From positions 1 through 64,000 of the forward strand of contig JAVTVJ010000791.1 in the NCBI GenBank assembly GCA_034509425.1: a stretch of DNA of 64,000 nt, read 5' to 3'. Within the stretch, counting starts at the first letter, position 1. Each line of letters starts with the position of its first letter. This DNA comes from Eopsaltria australis. Lineage: Eukaryota; Chordata; Aves; Passeriformes; Petroicidae. The notes below the pieces were generated by a model. The model ran no database searches. It had not been told where the DNA came from and saw nothing but the letters and a program-made list of their open reading frames with translations. This document shows, piece after piece, positions 24,960-36,735 of the stretch. The position numbers were made by a program, and so were the translations under genes.

Positions 24960-27287
24960 CTGTTGAGAGAACAGAACACCTTAACCCAATTAGTTACGGC
25001 ATTCTCAGTCTTCTATATAAAATTACAGCATGATTCTGGCCTCCATGCAACTCAAATCCTAAACTCATAAACAAATATTTATTAAAGAGGCTGACTGATT
25101 TAAGAAGACAAAAAGGTTTTAAACCCTTGAAAATAAGATGACCAGTGAATTCAGCTTCAGAACAGGCAAACCCTCAGCTTTTGCCACATTAAAGCCTTTT
25201 TCTTGGCAATCTTTCTTCATAAAGCTGAAATTACTGAAAAATAAAAAGTTTTAATTAATTCTATGTTCCCCTGCCACATACTCCTACTCTTAATATACCT
25301 ATAATATCCACTTCTGACAAATTCAACATGTTTTTATAAAAATTTGTTGAAATAGAAGGATACACTACAAATAGTAGCTTGATTTTAAAAGACCTCTCAG
25401 CTGACCTCTTTTAGTATATAATCTTGTCCCCTTGTAGAAGAAAAGGAAGTTACACTTTTACCTAATGAACCAACAGGTAGTAGTGAGGCTGCAGTAATAA
25501 CTGGGAGATTGTGAAGGATAACCACATTTTCTCAAGATCTCATTTAAGTACTCTACCTTATCAATAGTGTTATTTCATCTTCTCCCTAAAAAAAAAAAAA
25601 TCCAACAGTCTTACCCCTTCACACAGTAAATCCACTTTGGAGATGTTACAAATGTAACACTCCGTATTATGAAATCAGTATCAGTATTAATGTGTACACT
25701 CAGCAGTTTTCAAATGACAAATTTTCTTTCCTACATGATGGCAACTGCCAGACATACCTTGTAGTGCTACAGGGATAGCAGTTCAGGTTCCATACCTGAA
25801 CCCATCTATGTTCAGCTCTACAGAACTCAGCCAACAGCAGCACCCACTTCCCTATACACATTCAGGGACTTTGGGGGTGGAGGAGAGAACCTAGAAAAAC
25901 ATTTTACACATAACCTAAGTGATGTTCTAAAAACACTGTTGCGTAAAGAAATAAGGCACAACTCTTCCTTAAAGAAGTAGTGACATGACTGCATATGTAT
26001 TGCAAATAACAAGACACTAATGGACTCACATCTTATTTTGATGACAGCATTGGATTTATTTGGAAACTAACATCAATGGCCACTTCCAACAGGTCTTCAG
26101 ACAAGACATCTTGTTTCAACTTTACTATTCATAAGATATGCAGATATTACTACAGGTTTGAATTAATTTCTTGGCATTATTACATGGCCAGATCACTGGG
26201 TACATTTAGAGAAAAAGCAAACTTCCAACAGAGAAACCAAGAGCCCAGCATCAGTTTCCAAGGGTGATGTTTGAAGCATTAAATGCATTTAACTGTAAAA
26301 CCAGCATGAGCTTATAGAGCTGTATTCAGGAAAGAAAAAAAAAATGTATTTGCAAACTGAGCAGGTTACAGCTGCCAACCTGTGTCAGCTGAAAGTGCAT
26401 GGAGCTACACCCATCTAAATGCATGTAACAACACTTTTCAAGCTATTTCCTTTTTAGAAAGATTTTAATGTGCAATATTTACATGAGCTACAGACTGTGG
26501 AGGGCTTGGCCAGTTGCTATCCAACTGACCCAGCCACCCTCTCACTCCCCTTCTCAACAACACATGGGAGAAAATTAGGATGGAGAAGTTCATAACTCAA
26601 GACATAAACAGAGATCTCTTACCAATTACTATGATAGGCAAAACAAGTTCAGCCTAAGGGAATTGGCTAAAGAGAAACAAAGACTAATTAAAAGTGTTTT
26701 CAATGCTCAACCTCACTTCTTCATTTCCAACTCCTCTACCTCTTTCCTCACAAGCAGTGAAGGGGATTGGGAGTGGGTGCTGGAGTCACTCCGTAACAAC
26801 TCTCTCCACTACTCCCTCCTCACACTTTTGCCCTGCTCCTCACAGAGGATATCCCTGCAGCCTTCCACTGCCAGCACCTGGCCACCTGTGCCCAGTACAA
26901 CTGCACTTTTGGAAAGCACCAGAAGAGGACTTCATGAGAAAAGACACTTAGTGAAACTCATTGAACGCAATGGACTTACACAGGGACTCATGAGCCTCAA
27001 ACCTGTACTCCAGATTTAGAGAGCCAAGAAAGGCAGACAGTTTGCCATTTTGCCAGGCAAGAGAGATTTTTATTTTTGTTTACAGACACTCCCAGCAAAC
27101 TGGGTCTACAGCCATCAAGACTGAACTCTGCTAAGACACGCTTCAGTCACAGCACAGGACAGAAAAGGGAAGAGAAATACAGTCCTTGAATCCTTTTGAC
27201 AATTTCAGCCAGATACTAAAAAGCCTCAAAAATAGTATAATTACATCTATGTGTAACTGAGAGCCAAGCAATGAAGGCTCAACTCAC
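24960..27287. other. Presumed intron
   Basis: AT-rich. Near 25755 a near-perfect minus-strand donor (AAG|GTATGT) has no convincing acceptor. A pyrimidine-rich patch at about 26710-26890 is open in two plus-strand frames but shows no domain. No repeat family was recognised. Confidence 0.4.
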
Positions 27288-27378
27288 CTGTGTTACCTCC
27301 ATCCAACACTGAATTTGCCTCACAATATTTTACATGACCTTTTATTTCGTGCCCACACAACCACAAAAGAACACTTGA
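27288..27378 (-). CDS. Weak candidate internal exon (91 nt)
   Basis: The donor is textbook (CAG|GTGAGT) at 27288/27287. The acceptor CCATGCTGGCTCTTAAG at 27379 is reasonable. The 91 nt are open in phase 0, encode a mixed sequence including HEIKGHVKYCEANSVLDGGN, and end in phase 1. That phase does not lead directly into the 15732-15814 exon. Either a further exon intervenes, the exon is alternative, or this is chance. No family is recognised. Confidence 0.25.
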
Positions 27379-30187
27379 CTTAAGAGCCAGCATGGAAGAG
27401 CACCTGAGCATGAATGATGAGTACAATAAAGTAAACAAGACAATGACAGTTTTGATGAAGTCTTATTATAAAACCTCTCCAAGTGGTTCAGTGGTTAGTC
27501 ACATGTAGTAAAGTGCTGTAACTCCAAGCACTTATGAGCTGTGCTGAAGCGATCAGCAATGTATACTACACCACTCAAAGCACTTCAGAATGCTGCCTTC
27601 TATGTCTCCTGCAAATGCAGACACCAGAATTAACTGCTATGTCTGTATGAAAAAACCCTTCAAAGTCAATTTCCACACATATACTTATATTCTTTGGATC
27701 TTTAAAGTAGATGCTTATGCTTATAGAAATTTTGCAGCAAGAAAACAGCCATAATTGTCCAAACACTAAAGGAAATGAATGCAGCCATACCATATGTTTT
27801 TATATATGTTTGTCAATATACCCCCTGTACTATTAAATAAAAAAACTTATTATAAAGATTTCTACACCAAATACATAAATATCATTAATCCACTGAAGAC
27901 CAACTATCTCCTACACACATGTATTAAAACTGTGTGGTTTTAGGGGAGTCCTTAAATCCTAGTATCTAGCTTTATAACTAGAGTAAACACCTATCTTTTC
28001 TTATGGAAATGTCTTTTGTCCACAGGTTTATTGTAGCAGCTTAACTGGCTTTATTTGGCATATCCAAACAAATGGAGACATTGCACAGTTACCAAAACCA
28101 AACTGCAGGAGGCATCTGTTAGCAGTACTATCAGAAATGAAAACAGACCAAGCCATTCATCTTGTCCACACCTGTAAAAATATAGGGAAGCCTACATATT
28201 TTTCTGTGTTTGTTTATGTATGTATAACCTTTTTAAGGATTAAAATCATGCAGAGTGTATTGCTTTGTCTCCTAGGAAACAGGCAAATCTATTTAAAAGC
28301 AACTACACCTAAACACAGCAAAGACACTGCCAAAGACTAATCACACATAGGAGGAAAGTTCCTATTCAAAAAAATTAAGGCCAATAGAAAACACAGCCTC
28401 AGACAGTCAAGACATCTTGGAGGTGGATTACCAAACTCAAATCTAAACAGTGAGGATTAACACACTAACCACCTGTTAATTCTCTCATGAAAGCACATTA
28501 CCTCAGCAATAGCCAATGAAGACAGAGGGATTCATGACTAACGAAAAGCACCACACCCAGTCAGAAATTTCAACTGAAATGACTGTGTTTACAGTATCAC
28601 TGAAGCTGCAACTGCAGCTCTTGCACATACACTCAGCTTAAGTTTATCCAGTAAAAACAGTTCATGCATCAACTGCTGCCTAAAGCTCAACACTTACTAG
28701 AAAAACGTGGCCAGGCACCAGCCACGAACTTTAGGTAGCCAATCTGGGGGCAGCACCATCAATACCCAGGGCAGCAAGGATCCTACTGCCCTTTAACAAA
28801 CCCTGAAGCATTCCTAGGCTCCTGTACAACTGGCAGTGTATGAGCTCATCAAATCTTAGGATCAGATTAGTGTTGATCTGAAGTAATTTCCCTCAAAACA
28901 CACACAATGTGTACACGGCCCTCAACAACATTTCACAGCACAAATCCATTACCCTTACTTTGTGGTAGTTGCTTATGTAGGTATGGTTCTGTTTCCTCAT
29001 CTGTTTTGCAGGAACAAGATTTCTGCAGAAAGTCTATTTTCACATCAGGCAGCTGTAGGGATCCTTTTTCCAGAAGGCGTACACGTGAAGTTTTAATGTC
29101 AAAATAACTTTTGTGCAACACAATCAATTAAAGCTCCCAAAAGGAAAGAATACGAGGAAAGGCATTAATTTAATTAAAAGATCACTAGCATTAAAATATT
29201 TTTTTTATATAATAGCAGCAGGAGGATTTCAATAACTGCAACTAGATATAGGTGAGATACTAACACACCTATACTTTGAAAAATATTCCCAACCTGTCCT
29301 GGAATAAAGCCCAGGTCCTCAGAGATGTTTAGTTTGCTAATTCCAATTCTATCTTTGTTTTCCACTGACAGATCTATGACTTAATATATCTACATTTGTC
29401 ATCTGCAGTTTCTGCACTTTACTTTTTCCTAATTTAAAGTCAAAACAACATACTACTTATGAGTGTCTTATTGGGAAAACACACCTGGAATGAAAGTGCT
29501 TTAGCTCCCACTGCTATAAAACCTGTCTCTACCTGCTTGTAAGTCACCAGGGCATGTGTAAGTGTGAGGCTTTTCCTTTGTTGTGCACAAGGTATAATGC
29601 CAGTTTCTGGCACAGCTGCTCTCTTGGGCAGCATGCAGGTGAGGTAATGCAGCCTGTAACAGCAGGGCTTGCAGCTCCCTCCTATTTCAGCGGTTACCAA
29701 CATACCAAAGTTCAGATGTGCTTTTCTTCACCCTCAAATAAGCACCTGAAGTCCCTAAAAGTATGGCTTTAGGTTTTTGTATATTTTTAACATGTTTTTT
29801 CCTTCAATTTGTGTCCAATGGTCCTTTTAACACAATGCTATCAGAAGCATAAAAATTACTGAATGTCATGGAGAATGTTTTCCCCTTGAGCCCCTCATTA
29901 CAGCTTAACTGAATCTCTCTCCTCCTCCTCTAAAATCTTTACCCTACTTAACTGTAGGACCACTGCTGTCTGAATGTAATCCTTGAAGTTTCAGTTGCCT
30001 CAGTTTTCAGTCACTAGTTATTACCTCTGATAAGAGCTTAAAAATATGCATATTCTCAGTTTGAGTAGAAGCAATTCAGGGGAGACTACAAAAACAGTTG
30101 CCAGGAGGGAAGGTAATACTCAGCACAGGGATACTCTTATAAACCAGCAGGAATATTCTTTAATTCCTGTCTTCCCTCCTAGAACTT
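27379..30187. other. Presumed intron
   Basis: Mostly AT-rich. A GAG|GTAATG minus-strand donor near 28496 bounds a 36-nt segment with a fair acceptor. The frames are uninformative, so it is not called. No other feature is seen. Confidence 0.4.
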
Positions 30188-30306
30188 TAGGATCACTGAC
30201 ATTAGAAAAGATCAAGTCCAGCCACTAACGCAGCCTGTGAAGTGCACCACTAACCCATGTCCCTGAGAACTACATCTACACATCTTTTGTTGCTCCACAC
30301 CACTAC
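30188..30306 (-). mobile_element. CR1 3'-UTR fragment, minus strand
   Basis: The plus strand reads as the reverse complement of a CR1 3' region. GATCAAGTCCAGCC and CCACTAACCCATGTCCCTGA are followed by CTACATCTACACATCTTTT, all in the family's order. The terminal octamers are eroded and the rest of the element is missing. About 120 bases, clearly old. Confidence 0.8.
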
Positions 30307-31945
30307 CTTAACATGTACTCAATGTGAGTGTATTTACATCCTCTCAGCAGAACTCAGCAACTCCGAATCCACACCGTAACTCCAATACATGGTTTGTGGT
30401 TCAGTAAACTCAGGAACTCAGTGAAACTCAAGCAATTCAATGACAGTCACTGCTCTGCAATGGCAAACAAGTGATATGCCCAAGGTCATCTCCCTGCTGC
30501 TTCAGCTGTAACTTAGAACCACATTTTCTAAATGTATGTACAGCCAATTCAACATGCAGTGCTCTGCTTGCTGCAGAGCTGTCCCAAGGAAATCAATGAC
30601 ATCTTTAACTTTGGAGTGTGTTCTCCAGTGGGGTAATGTGTTAACACCACCGGAGCATTTGAACAAATGGGAACGGGGAAGAAAGGACTGATAGCAAGTT
30701 AAAACACACCCAGAAGCTTTACATTAGCCCAGCTACTCATCAAAGCTATAAAGACCCAGCTGAGCTTACGGATTTCCCTGTGACCTTTTGTAAACAATCT
30801 ATTCTGTTAGCCAGCCCAGAACAAAATACATTAGGTACAATTCACTCTGCCCTTCCCTGCCATGCAGTAGGCACAAAACCAGAAACACAGTATGAAAGTC
30901 ATCCAAGGCATTTTTGTTATATGGCCTGAATAACAGCTTTACAATGAAAGCACCCACTGAGCCATAGCTACAGCATTATTACGTTCTAGTAAAAGTTTCC
31001 TGAGGTGACAATGAAAATCAAATTAGCAGTTTAGTGCAGTAGTTCATCTGCTTCATTCACACACAGCTCTCTTCCTCAGCATTGCAAGGCTATTAAAAAC
31101 AATGGAACCATTAATAGTCCAAGTGCAATTAATTATACAGTCCCACTAGCATGGCAGCATGGCCTCACAATGGAAGTTTGTTACTTGGTACAGAAGCACT
31201 ATACATACCATATAAAAATTAAAAATACATTAATATTAAATTATGGTATTACATTAAATTATTATATTAGTATTAAAAGGACATACTGAGATATACACAG
31301 TCATTTAAATAAAACACTGCAAAATGTATCTAATACAGAAGCTCCTCTGTCAGGCAACAGTGAATCTCTCTTGGCTATAGAAGTTCCCATCCTATAATTA
31401 ATTATTTTCACACACACTTAGTAATTTTGGAACAGGTGAATTGTAGCTTCTTTTGTGGTTGGGTTTTTTTGCTTCTCCTGGAAGTCACTTCCAGAGCTGT
31501 TTGATCAGAAAGGCAAAAAAAAAACATTTCTCTTTTTCTAGTTCAAGACTATACATGTTATCCACTAAGAAAAAAGTCTTGCATTCATCCCTAGTTCCCA
31601 CTTGAAATTTAAGTTACTCAGCAAAGAAACGTGTGGCAAGGGCAACCAGGCTGTTTATACTCCTAAACACTTGAGCTTTAACTCTTGATGTACTTGTAGC
31701 TCTCGTATGAACAGTGCAAGCTCATCAGCTTAGCTACCTTTGCACAGGAAGGCAAGGCATTCATCCCACTGCTCCTTGGCTAGAGCCAGAAAGTCTTTCA
31801 GATAGAAAGTCTGATGACGGCATCCCTTTCTGATACAAAAGTGTAAGTAAAACCTTACTTAGCTCAGTAAACCAAAAGCTAAGATAGGTTCCTGGCTTGA
31901 TTTCAAAGCACAGCTCATTTGCCACCACTCCCTCACGTTTCTCAC
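30307..31945. other. Presumed intron with AT-rich patch
   Basis: Nothing coding. An AT-rich patch at 31205-31280 consists of imperfect repeats of a TACATTAA-type unit. Pyrimidine and purine runs occur but without repeat-family signatures. Confidence 0.45.
31205..31280. repeat. AT-rich low-complexity stretch
   Basis: Nearly pure A/T sequence built of degenerate repeats around TACATTAAATTATTA. Likely simple-sequence drift. It has no gene and no signs of an origin or matrix-attachment element beyond base composition. Confidence 0.6.
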
Positions 31946-31984
31946 CTGTTCAGATACCCAGTCCTCAATGTTTTTGCTTCCACT
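31946..31984 (-). CDS. Candidate 39-nt cassette exon, phase 0-0
   Basis: On the minus strand a run of twelve T residues followed by GTGATAG forms a strong acceptor. Exactly 39 nt later lies CAG|GTGAGA, a good donor. The 13 codons read SGSKNIEDWVSEQ without a stop. Entry and exit are both phase 0, so the exon can be included or skipped without changing frame. Phase 0 also matches the end of the CpG-island first exon and the start of the 15732-15814 exon. The length is short but within the range of real small exons. The product is unidentified. Chance pairing of splice-like sites cannot be excluded. Confidence 0.4.
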
Positions 31985-34900
31985 CTATCACAAAAAAAAA
32001 AAAGAGCTTACCAGCATTTTATGACTTTAAGCACCAGTCTCTCACAAGTCATGTCGCTTAAAACCCAATACCACCCAACTATTATGAAGTTTTAAACAGA
32101 ATTTTAAATGCCACACCTGCAAGAGAAGAATTGAGAAAAAAACTCTGACAAATCTGCAGGCTGAAGCAACAAATTATAAAATTTCGGAGTAGGACCTTGT
32201 GTGTTTTAGACTGCAGAGTTTTTAAAGGAGCTTTAGCAACGGCAATGCTGGTGATACCATGACACTGAGAAGCTCCCAACATAAGCTAGAATGCTGCTGT
32301 GCTCAATACCATACCAAAAAACAGCAATCAAAAAAAAAACCAAACTAGAAACAAAACGAAAATTTTCTTCCTCCCTTCCTCTTTCCCTGTTAAAGAAGTT
32401 CTTAAGAAGACTGGTATTTCTCTTAAGACAAAGCCTGAGCAGGTCAGTTCCCAACCCCGCAGGAGAACAAGCAGATCCTGCATTACTGAAATTTTTAATA
32501 ACAGCCATCTGCTTTGTCATAGTGGATGTAAGAGAAAACCTCCAGCCTGGTGTCAGAGCAATTTTACTGAAGGAAGATTCAATAGAAAACTTTAGGGACT
32601 CAGTTCTCATTACTAATCTTTTCAGAGTCTTTGTGCCCCTTATTTCTAAGTTCCTCAATTCTGCATTTCAGATTTTTTGCTATAAAGGAACGGTAAATCT
32701 TTTTGTCATTCCTTGTACAGAAAAGCATCACTAGAAAACGTTTGCCAGCTCCAGGTGGTAAAAACAGGGGGATCAGAAAGCAAGTATTTGGTATGTATTA
32801 ATGCTTTAGTACTGCAATATTTGAGCACAGTTGTGCTTTGGGAGTAGGGGGACAGACTGCTTAACTTGTGACATAACCAAGAGGCAAGCTACCCCATTAC
32901 ACAGACTGCTGCAGAAAAAGGCTACCTAGCTGCACAGCTTCCTAGCTCAAGGATCTTCACATTTACAGTGTGTTTGGCCATGCTTTTATTCTATGTCGTA
33001 AGACTTCAGACTCTCATATTCCCTTCTATAAGCTCAACTTTACACAAGGTGGTACTGCTAGCAAAGTAGCCCCATCATACAGAGCTTCCTCATAGTACAA
33101 GAGTAACACACCTTGTTATGTTCACCCACATTCAGTTCAAAGCAGTTTACATCTAAACAACACACTGTCAAAGGTAGCAGACTACACTGGACTTAGGCTA
33201 TATTCCTTCTACAGAGCTGCAGCTTTTCAAAAAAGACATTTCTTTACATTTGATTTCACAGTTGGACATACAGACACTAAGGGATACTGAGGATTAGCCT
33301 CAGGACTATGTCCACCAGTATGAAAAATCTGAAGGGTGCAAAAGGGCCTCTCAACCATTTTTGCAAACTGTTCAGATTTTGAAGACTGCAATTATCAGTT
33401 CCTCACCCACCTCTTTCCAGAAGAATTTTAAGGATCTAAACAGTTCTGGTGCAAAAAATCAGATATGTAACTCAATGTATGATCCTGCTTCTTCACTTCT
33501 CACTTACTTCAAGTGAGAAGAAAGACAGACATTCTAGTTATAGGCTTATTTATACCCACCAAATTCTTGAAAAGAAGTTCCAGGGAGCTGCAAACATTAC
33601 TACTGCACAGATATTCTCAAATACCAAGCAGCAGCACACAGCTGTTTCAGATTAAGCCCTCAACCATGTGTCTCTTCACGTCCCAGAGGATTTCTGAGAC
33701 AATAAGGTTACATAGCAGCATGCACCTTTAAACGCCTATCCTGCATAGAAAATGTTAAAAGCAGTAGACAAACATACATTTTTTCATATAAAAAGCAAAT
33801 CAGTGAAGTCTTTTACATGACTCTCAAGACAGCCCTACTGACTTAAATTGTCAAATATTTCACTTTATAGGTAACTTACCATAAACATATCTAAAAAACC
33901 AAAAGCAATGCTGTTAGTCTGGCTGACATGACACAGTAACAGTTTCACAGCTGCTCTAGGCTAGATGGGTGTTTTATTTAATCCCACCACAATCATTTTA
34001 ACCCTGAGAAGAACACATTTTTTATGGCATTACTATTCTTTAGTATGAACTAAAGATCACACTCTAGCAATTAGGCTATTCATCTTTAGCTAGCTCTACC
34101 ATTCAGGTGTGCTACAACAGGGAAGAATCCATCACTGTTACGGACAAGAAAGTCTGAAACAATTAGAGGAAAAATCTATGGCATGTCCCACAGAGTCTGT
34201 GAATGTCCCACAATTACTTCTGCAGCAGGATAAGCAGAAAAAGAAAGAGGTAACAAAAACAATACTTCTAGCTAGATCACAGTGACATTCTGCCAGAACT
34301 ACTACCACCTTCATTACACACAGATGCACATGTAAACACTGCCATCACTTCACACTGCTTATTTTACCCCAAAGTATTTTGATTTCCACCCCCCTCCCAA
34401 ACTACACTGCAAATTTGTTGCGGTGAGGATCTGGCACACAGTCTGTAATGCTGAAGGGACTGTACCTCCACAGTGGGCATATGTTAAAGGACAAATGTGT
34501 GAAAGAGTAGTTTCTAGAGCAGTCCATTCTTTACCACACTCCTCACCTTGTCATGAATATCTTAATGACAAAATCTTAGCTTCCTAGTAAATAACTCTCA
34601 CCACACAGTCCTCATGAAGCTGCAACAGATTGCAACATGAACAGCAAGAAGGCAGATTCAGGAGGAGAGAGAGCCACAACAGAAAAAGGTTTTGTACTCA
34701 GTGTGTGCAGTGAGGTATCTTTTTTAATACACAATACACACTAATCACATAGTAGGAGAAAATGTACAACAATCAACTTCAAAGTTCAGTGGACGCTTTT
34801 CACGAGAAATCTTGTCATGTTGCTCACCATCTGAATTCTTACAAACTCAAACAGTCACTTTAGTGCCAAACATTGAATTTACAGAGCAAGAACTGGAATT

Positions 34901-36479
34901 ATTTGAGAACAAAATATCATACTTCCCCCCCCTATTTTTCGTGGGTGGTTTTGCTTCAGAGAGTTTTGTTAAGCATCAAGAATAATGAAGAGAACTCACT
35001 ATAGTAATTCAGAAGATACTGGCAGGTTCAGAAGCTTGTGGATCCATTTCAGACCAAGACAACTATGTTATATGGCAAAGTATGATTCTGAAAGAATTCT
35101 GATCCTTCCTGGCTTGTTGCTCTGCTTTGGTAAGCAATGTGTAGTTACTGTGACAAGGTTTGTAGAAAGATGATGGAAAAGACAGACAACTCCAAGACAC
35201 ACAATTTAACCTTCAGATCCTTGAGAATGCTGGTGTAGGCAAGGAATCCATAGCTTGCCTTCATCTTCCTTTTAAGAAACAAGGTTAAACCTAGTGAGCT
35301 TTCACCTCCCCTATAAAACACTGAGTAAGATTTGAAAGCCACCATCCCATGCTGAACTGAAAGACTGTAAAACATCTGAACTATAGAAACAACTGCATCC
35401 AATGACACTTGGCACCATTAGCCTCAATAAATTTCATAAACCACGCTTCCTGTTCATAGTCACACTCTGCCAAAAGGAAAAGCAGTGTAGAGAAGACAAA
35501 AACACAAAAACAGCAGAAAAGAAAATGAGGAAAATCCTGGGTTTTTCTGCATTTATCCCTGTTCCCATAATGTCAATCCAGTATTGACTACACACAGACA
35601 GCAGAAACAGACAGATTACAACAGAAAACATACTGTTGCCCAGCCTCAACTCCTGTCTTGATAGTCTGGAAAACACTCTTTCCAGCAAAGAGAGTTCTGA
35701 AGAGAATATGGAAAAAATAAAAAAAACTAAACAACCACATGACATTGGAAATGCAGTGACCCCTCATCTATGAAGTATTGTCCTTGAGTGCCCTTCACCA
35801 TGCAATCCCATCCTGCCTGCCATCAGCAGTTAGCCACTCACCTCAGAAGAGCACAGGCAAATAATCTGCTCAAATTCATTTGTGTTTATGTGCTTGCTAT
35901 CCGCAGCACTTCAATGCACATATGTTCCAAAAGCAAAGCACTTCTCAGACGTTAGTGTTAAACCCTTATTTAATTCTCATGTGTCTAATATCTCAAAGTA
36001 AGATACCAAAAACACTTCAGAAACTGATGACTGTAATCTCATAAACTATTATTTGTTCTTGCTTACATGAAATGAGAGATTACTTCAAGTATTTTGTGGT
36101 TTGGTTTTTGTTTTTTTTTTAAGGTGAAGTTTATGCAACTATGGGATGAAGTAATGACAACAGGGAAAAAAAAAAAAGTGATGTACCTTCTCTTCCCACC
36201 TCTTCCTTCCCCGTTTTCCTCCAGGACTTAACTCTTTCAGACACGATACTCAGAGAGGAATTATCATGCTTTCAGTTCTACAGTCTAATTTCTAAACATA
36301 AAAAAGCTAACCTACTCTAGATAGCAGCACCAAGCCTCCTTCACTGAGGTGGGGAGATGAGCCACTCTTTTTGGTAGAGTAGGAATGTTCATATCATTCT
36401 TCACGAAAAGGCATAAAACTCATAAAGGACCACAAACTGCAAATTTGCAGTCTGGGCTACGCAAAAAAAACAACACTGC
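31985..36479. other. Presumed intron
   Basis: AT-rich. At 32233-32734 both strands have frames longer than 140 codons, without domains (see findings). At about 35588 the minus strand has a very pyrimidine-rich acceptor (CTGTCTGTTTCTGCTGTCTG then TGTAG) followed by an open frame, but no usable donor follows. No repeat family was recognised here. Confidence 0.4.
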
Positions 36480-36735
36480 TTGAGAGACCTCTGAAATAAT
36501 CTCTCTGTTCTGGCAGGTCTGGCAAGGTGTAAATCTGAGGAGGACATCCTGTTGTTTGACATCATGCTTCAAGACAGATGTGACCAGCTGGAATGAGTAC
36601 ACAGGACAGCAATGAGAATTATCAGATGTCTGGAAACACATTCTATAGGGGAAGATGAAAGCCACTGGGGCTGTTTAGTCTAAAGAAGTCCAGAAGGAGA
36701 TAAGGTTCAAGTGTCTTATACAATGTCACAGAAGA
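36480..36735 (+). mobile_element. Degraded CR1 fragment, plus strand
   Basis: The plus strand carries the CR1 segment that ends ORF2 and enters the 3' UTR. CAGCTGGAATGAGTACACAG, GATGTCTGGAAACACATTCT and GGGGCTGTTTAGTCTAAAGA occur in the family's order, followed by an AGGAGATAAGGTTCAAGTGT-like stretch. It is divergent, lacks the terminal octamers and has no intact frame. Confidence 0.75.

Noticed and set aside
35402..35745. Overlapping frames on both strands near a very strong pyrimidine tract
   Set aside because: The acceptor at about 35588 is strong, but no usable donor follows on the minus strand, so no exon can be closed.
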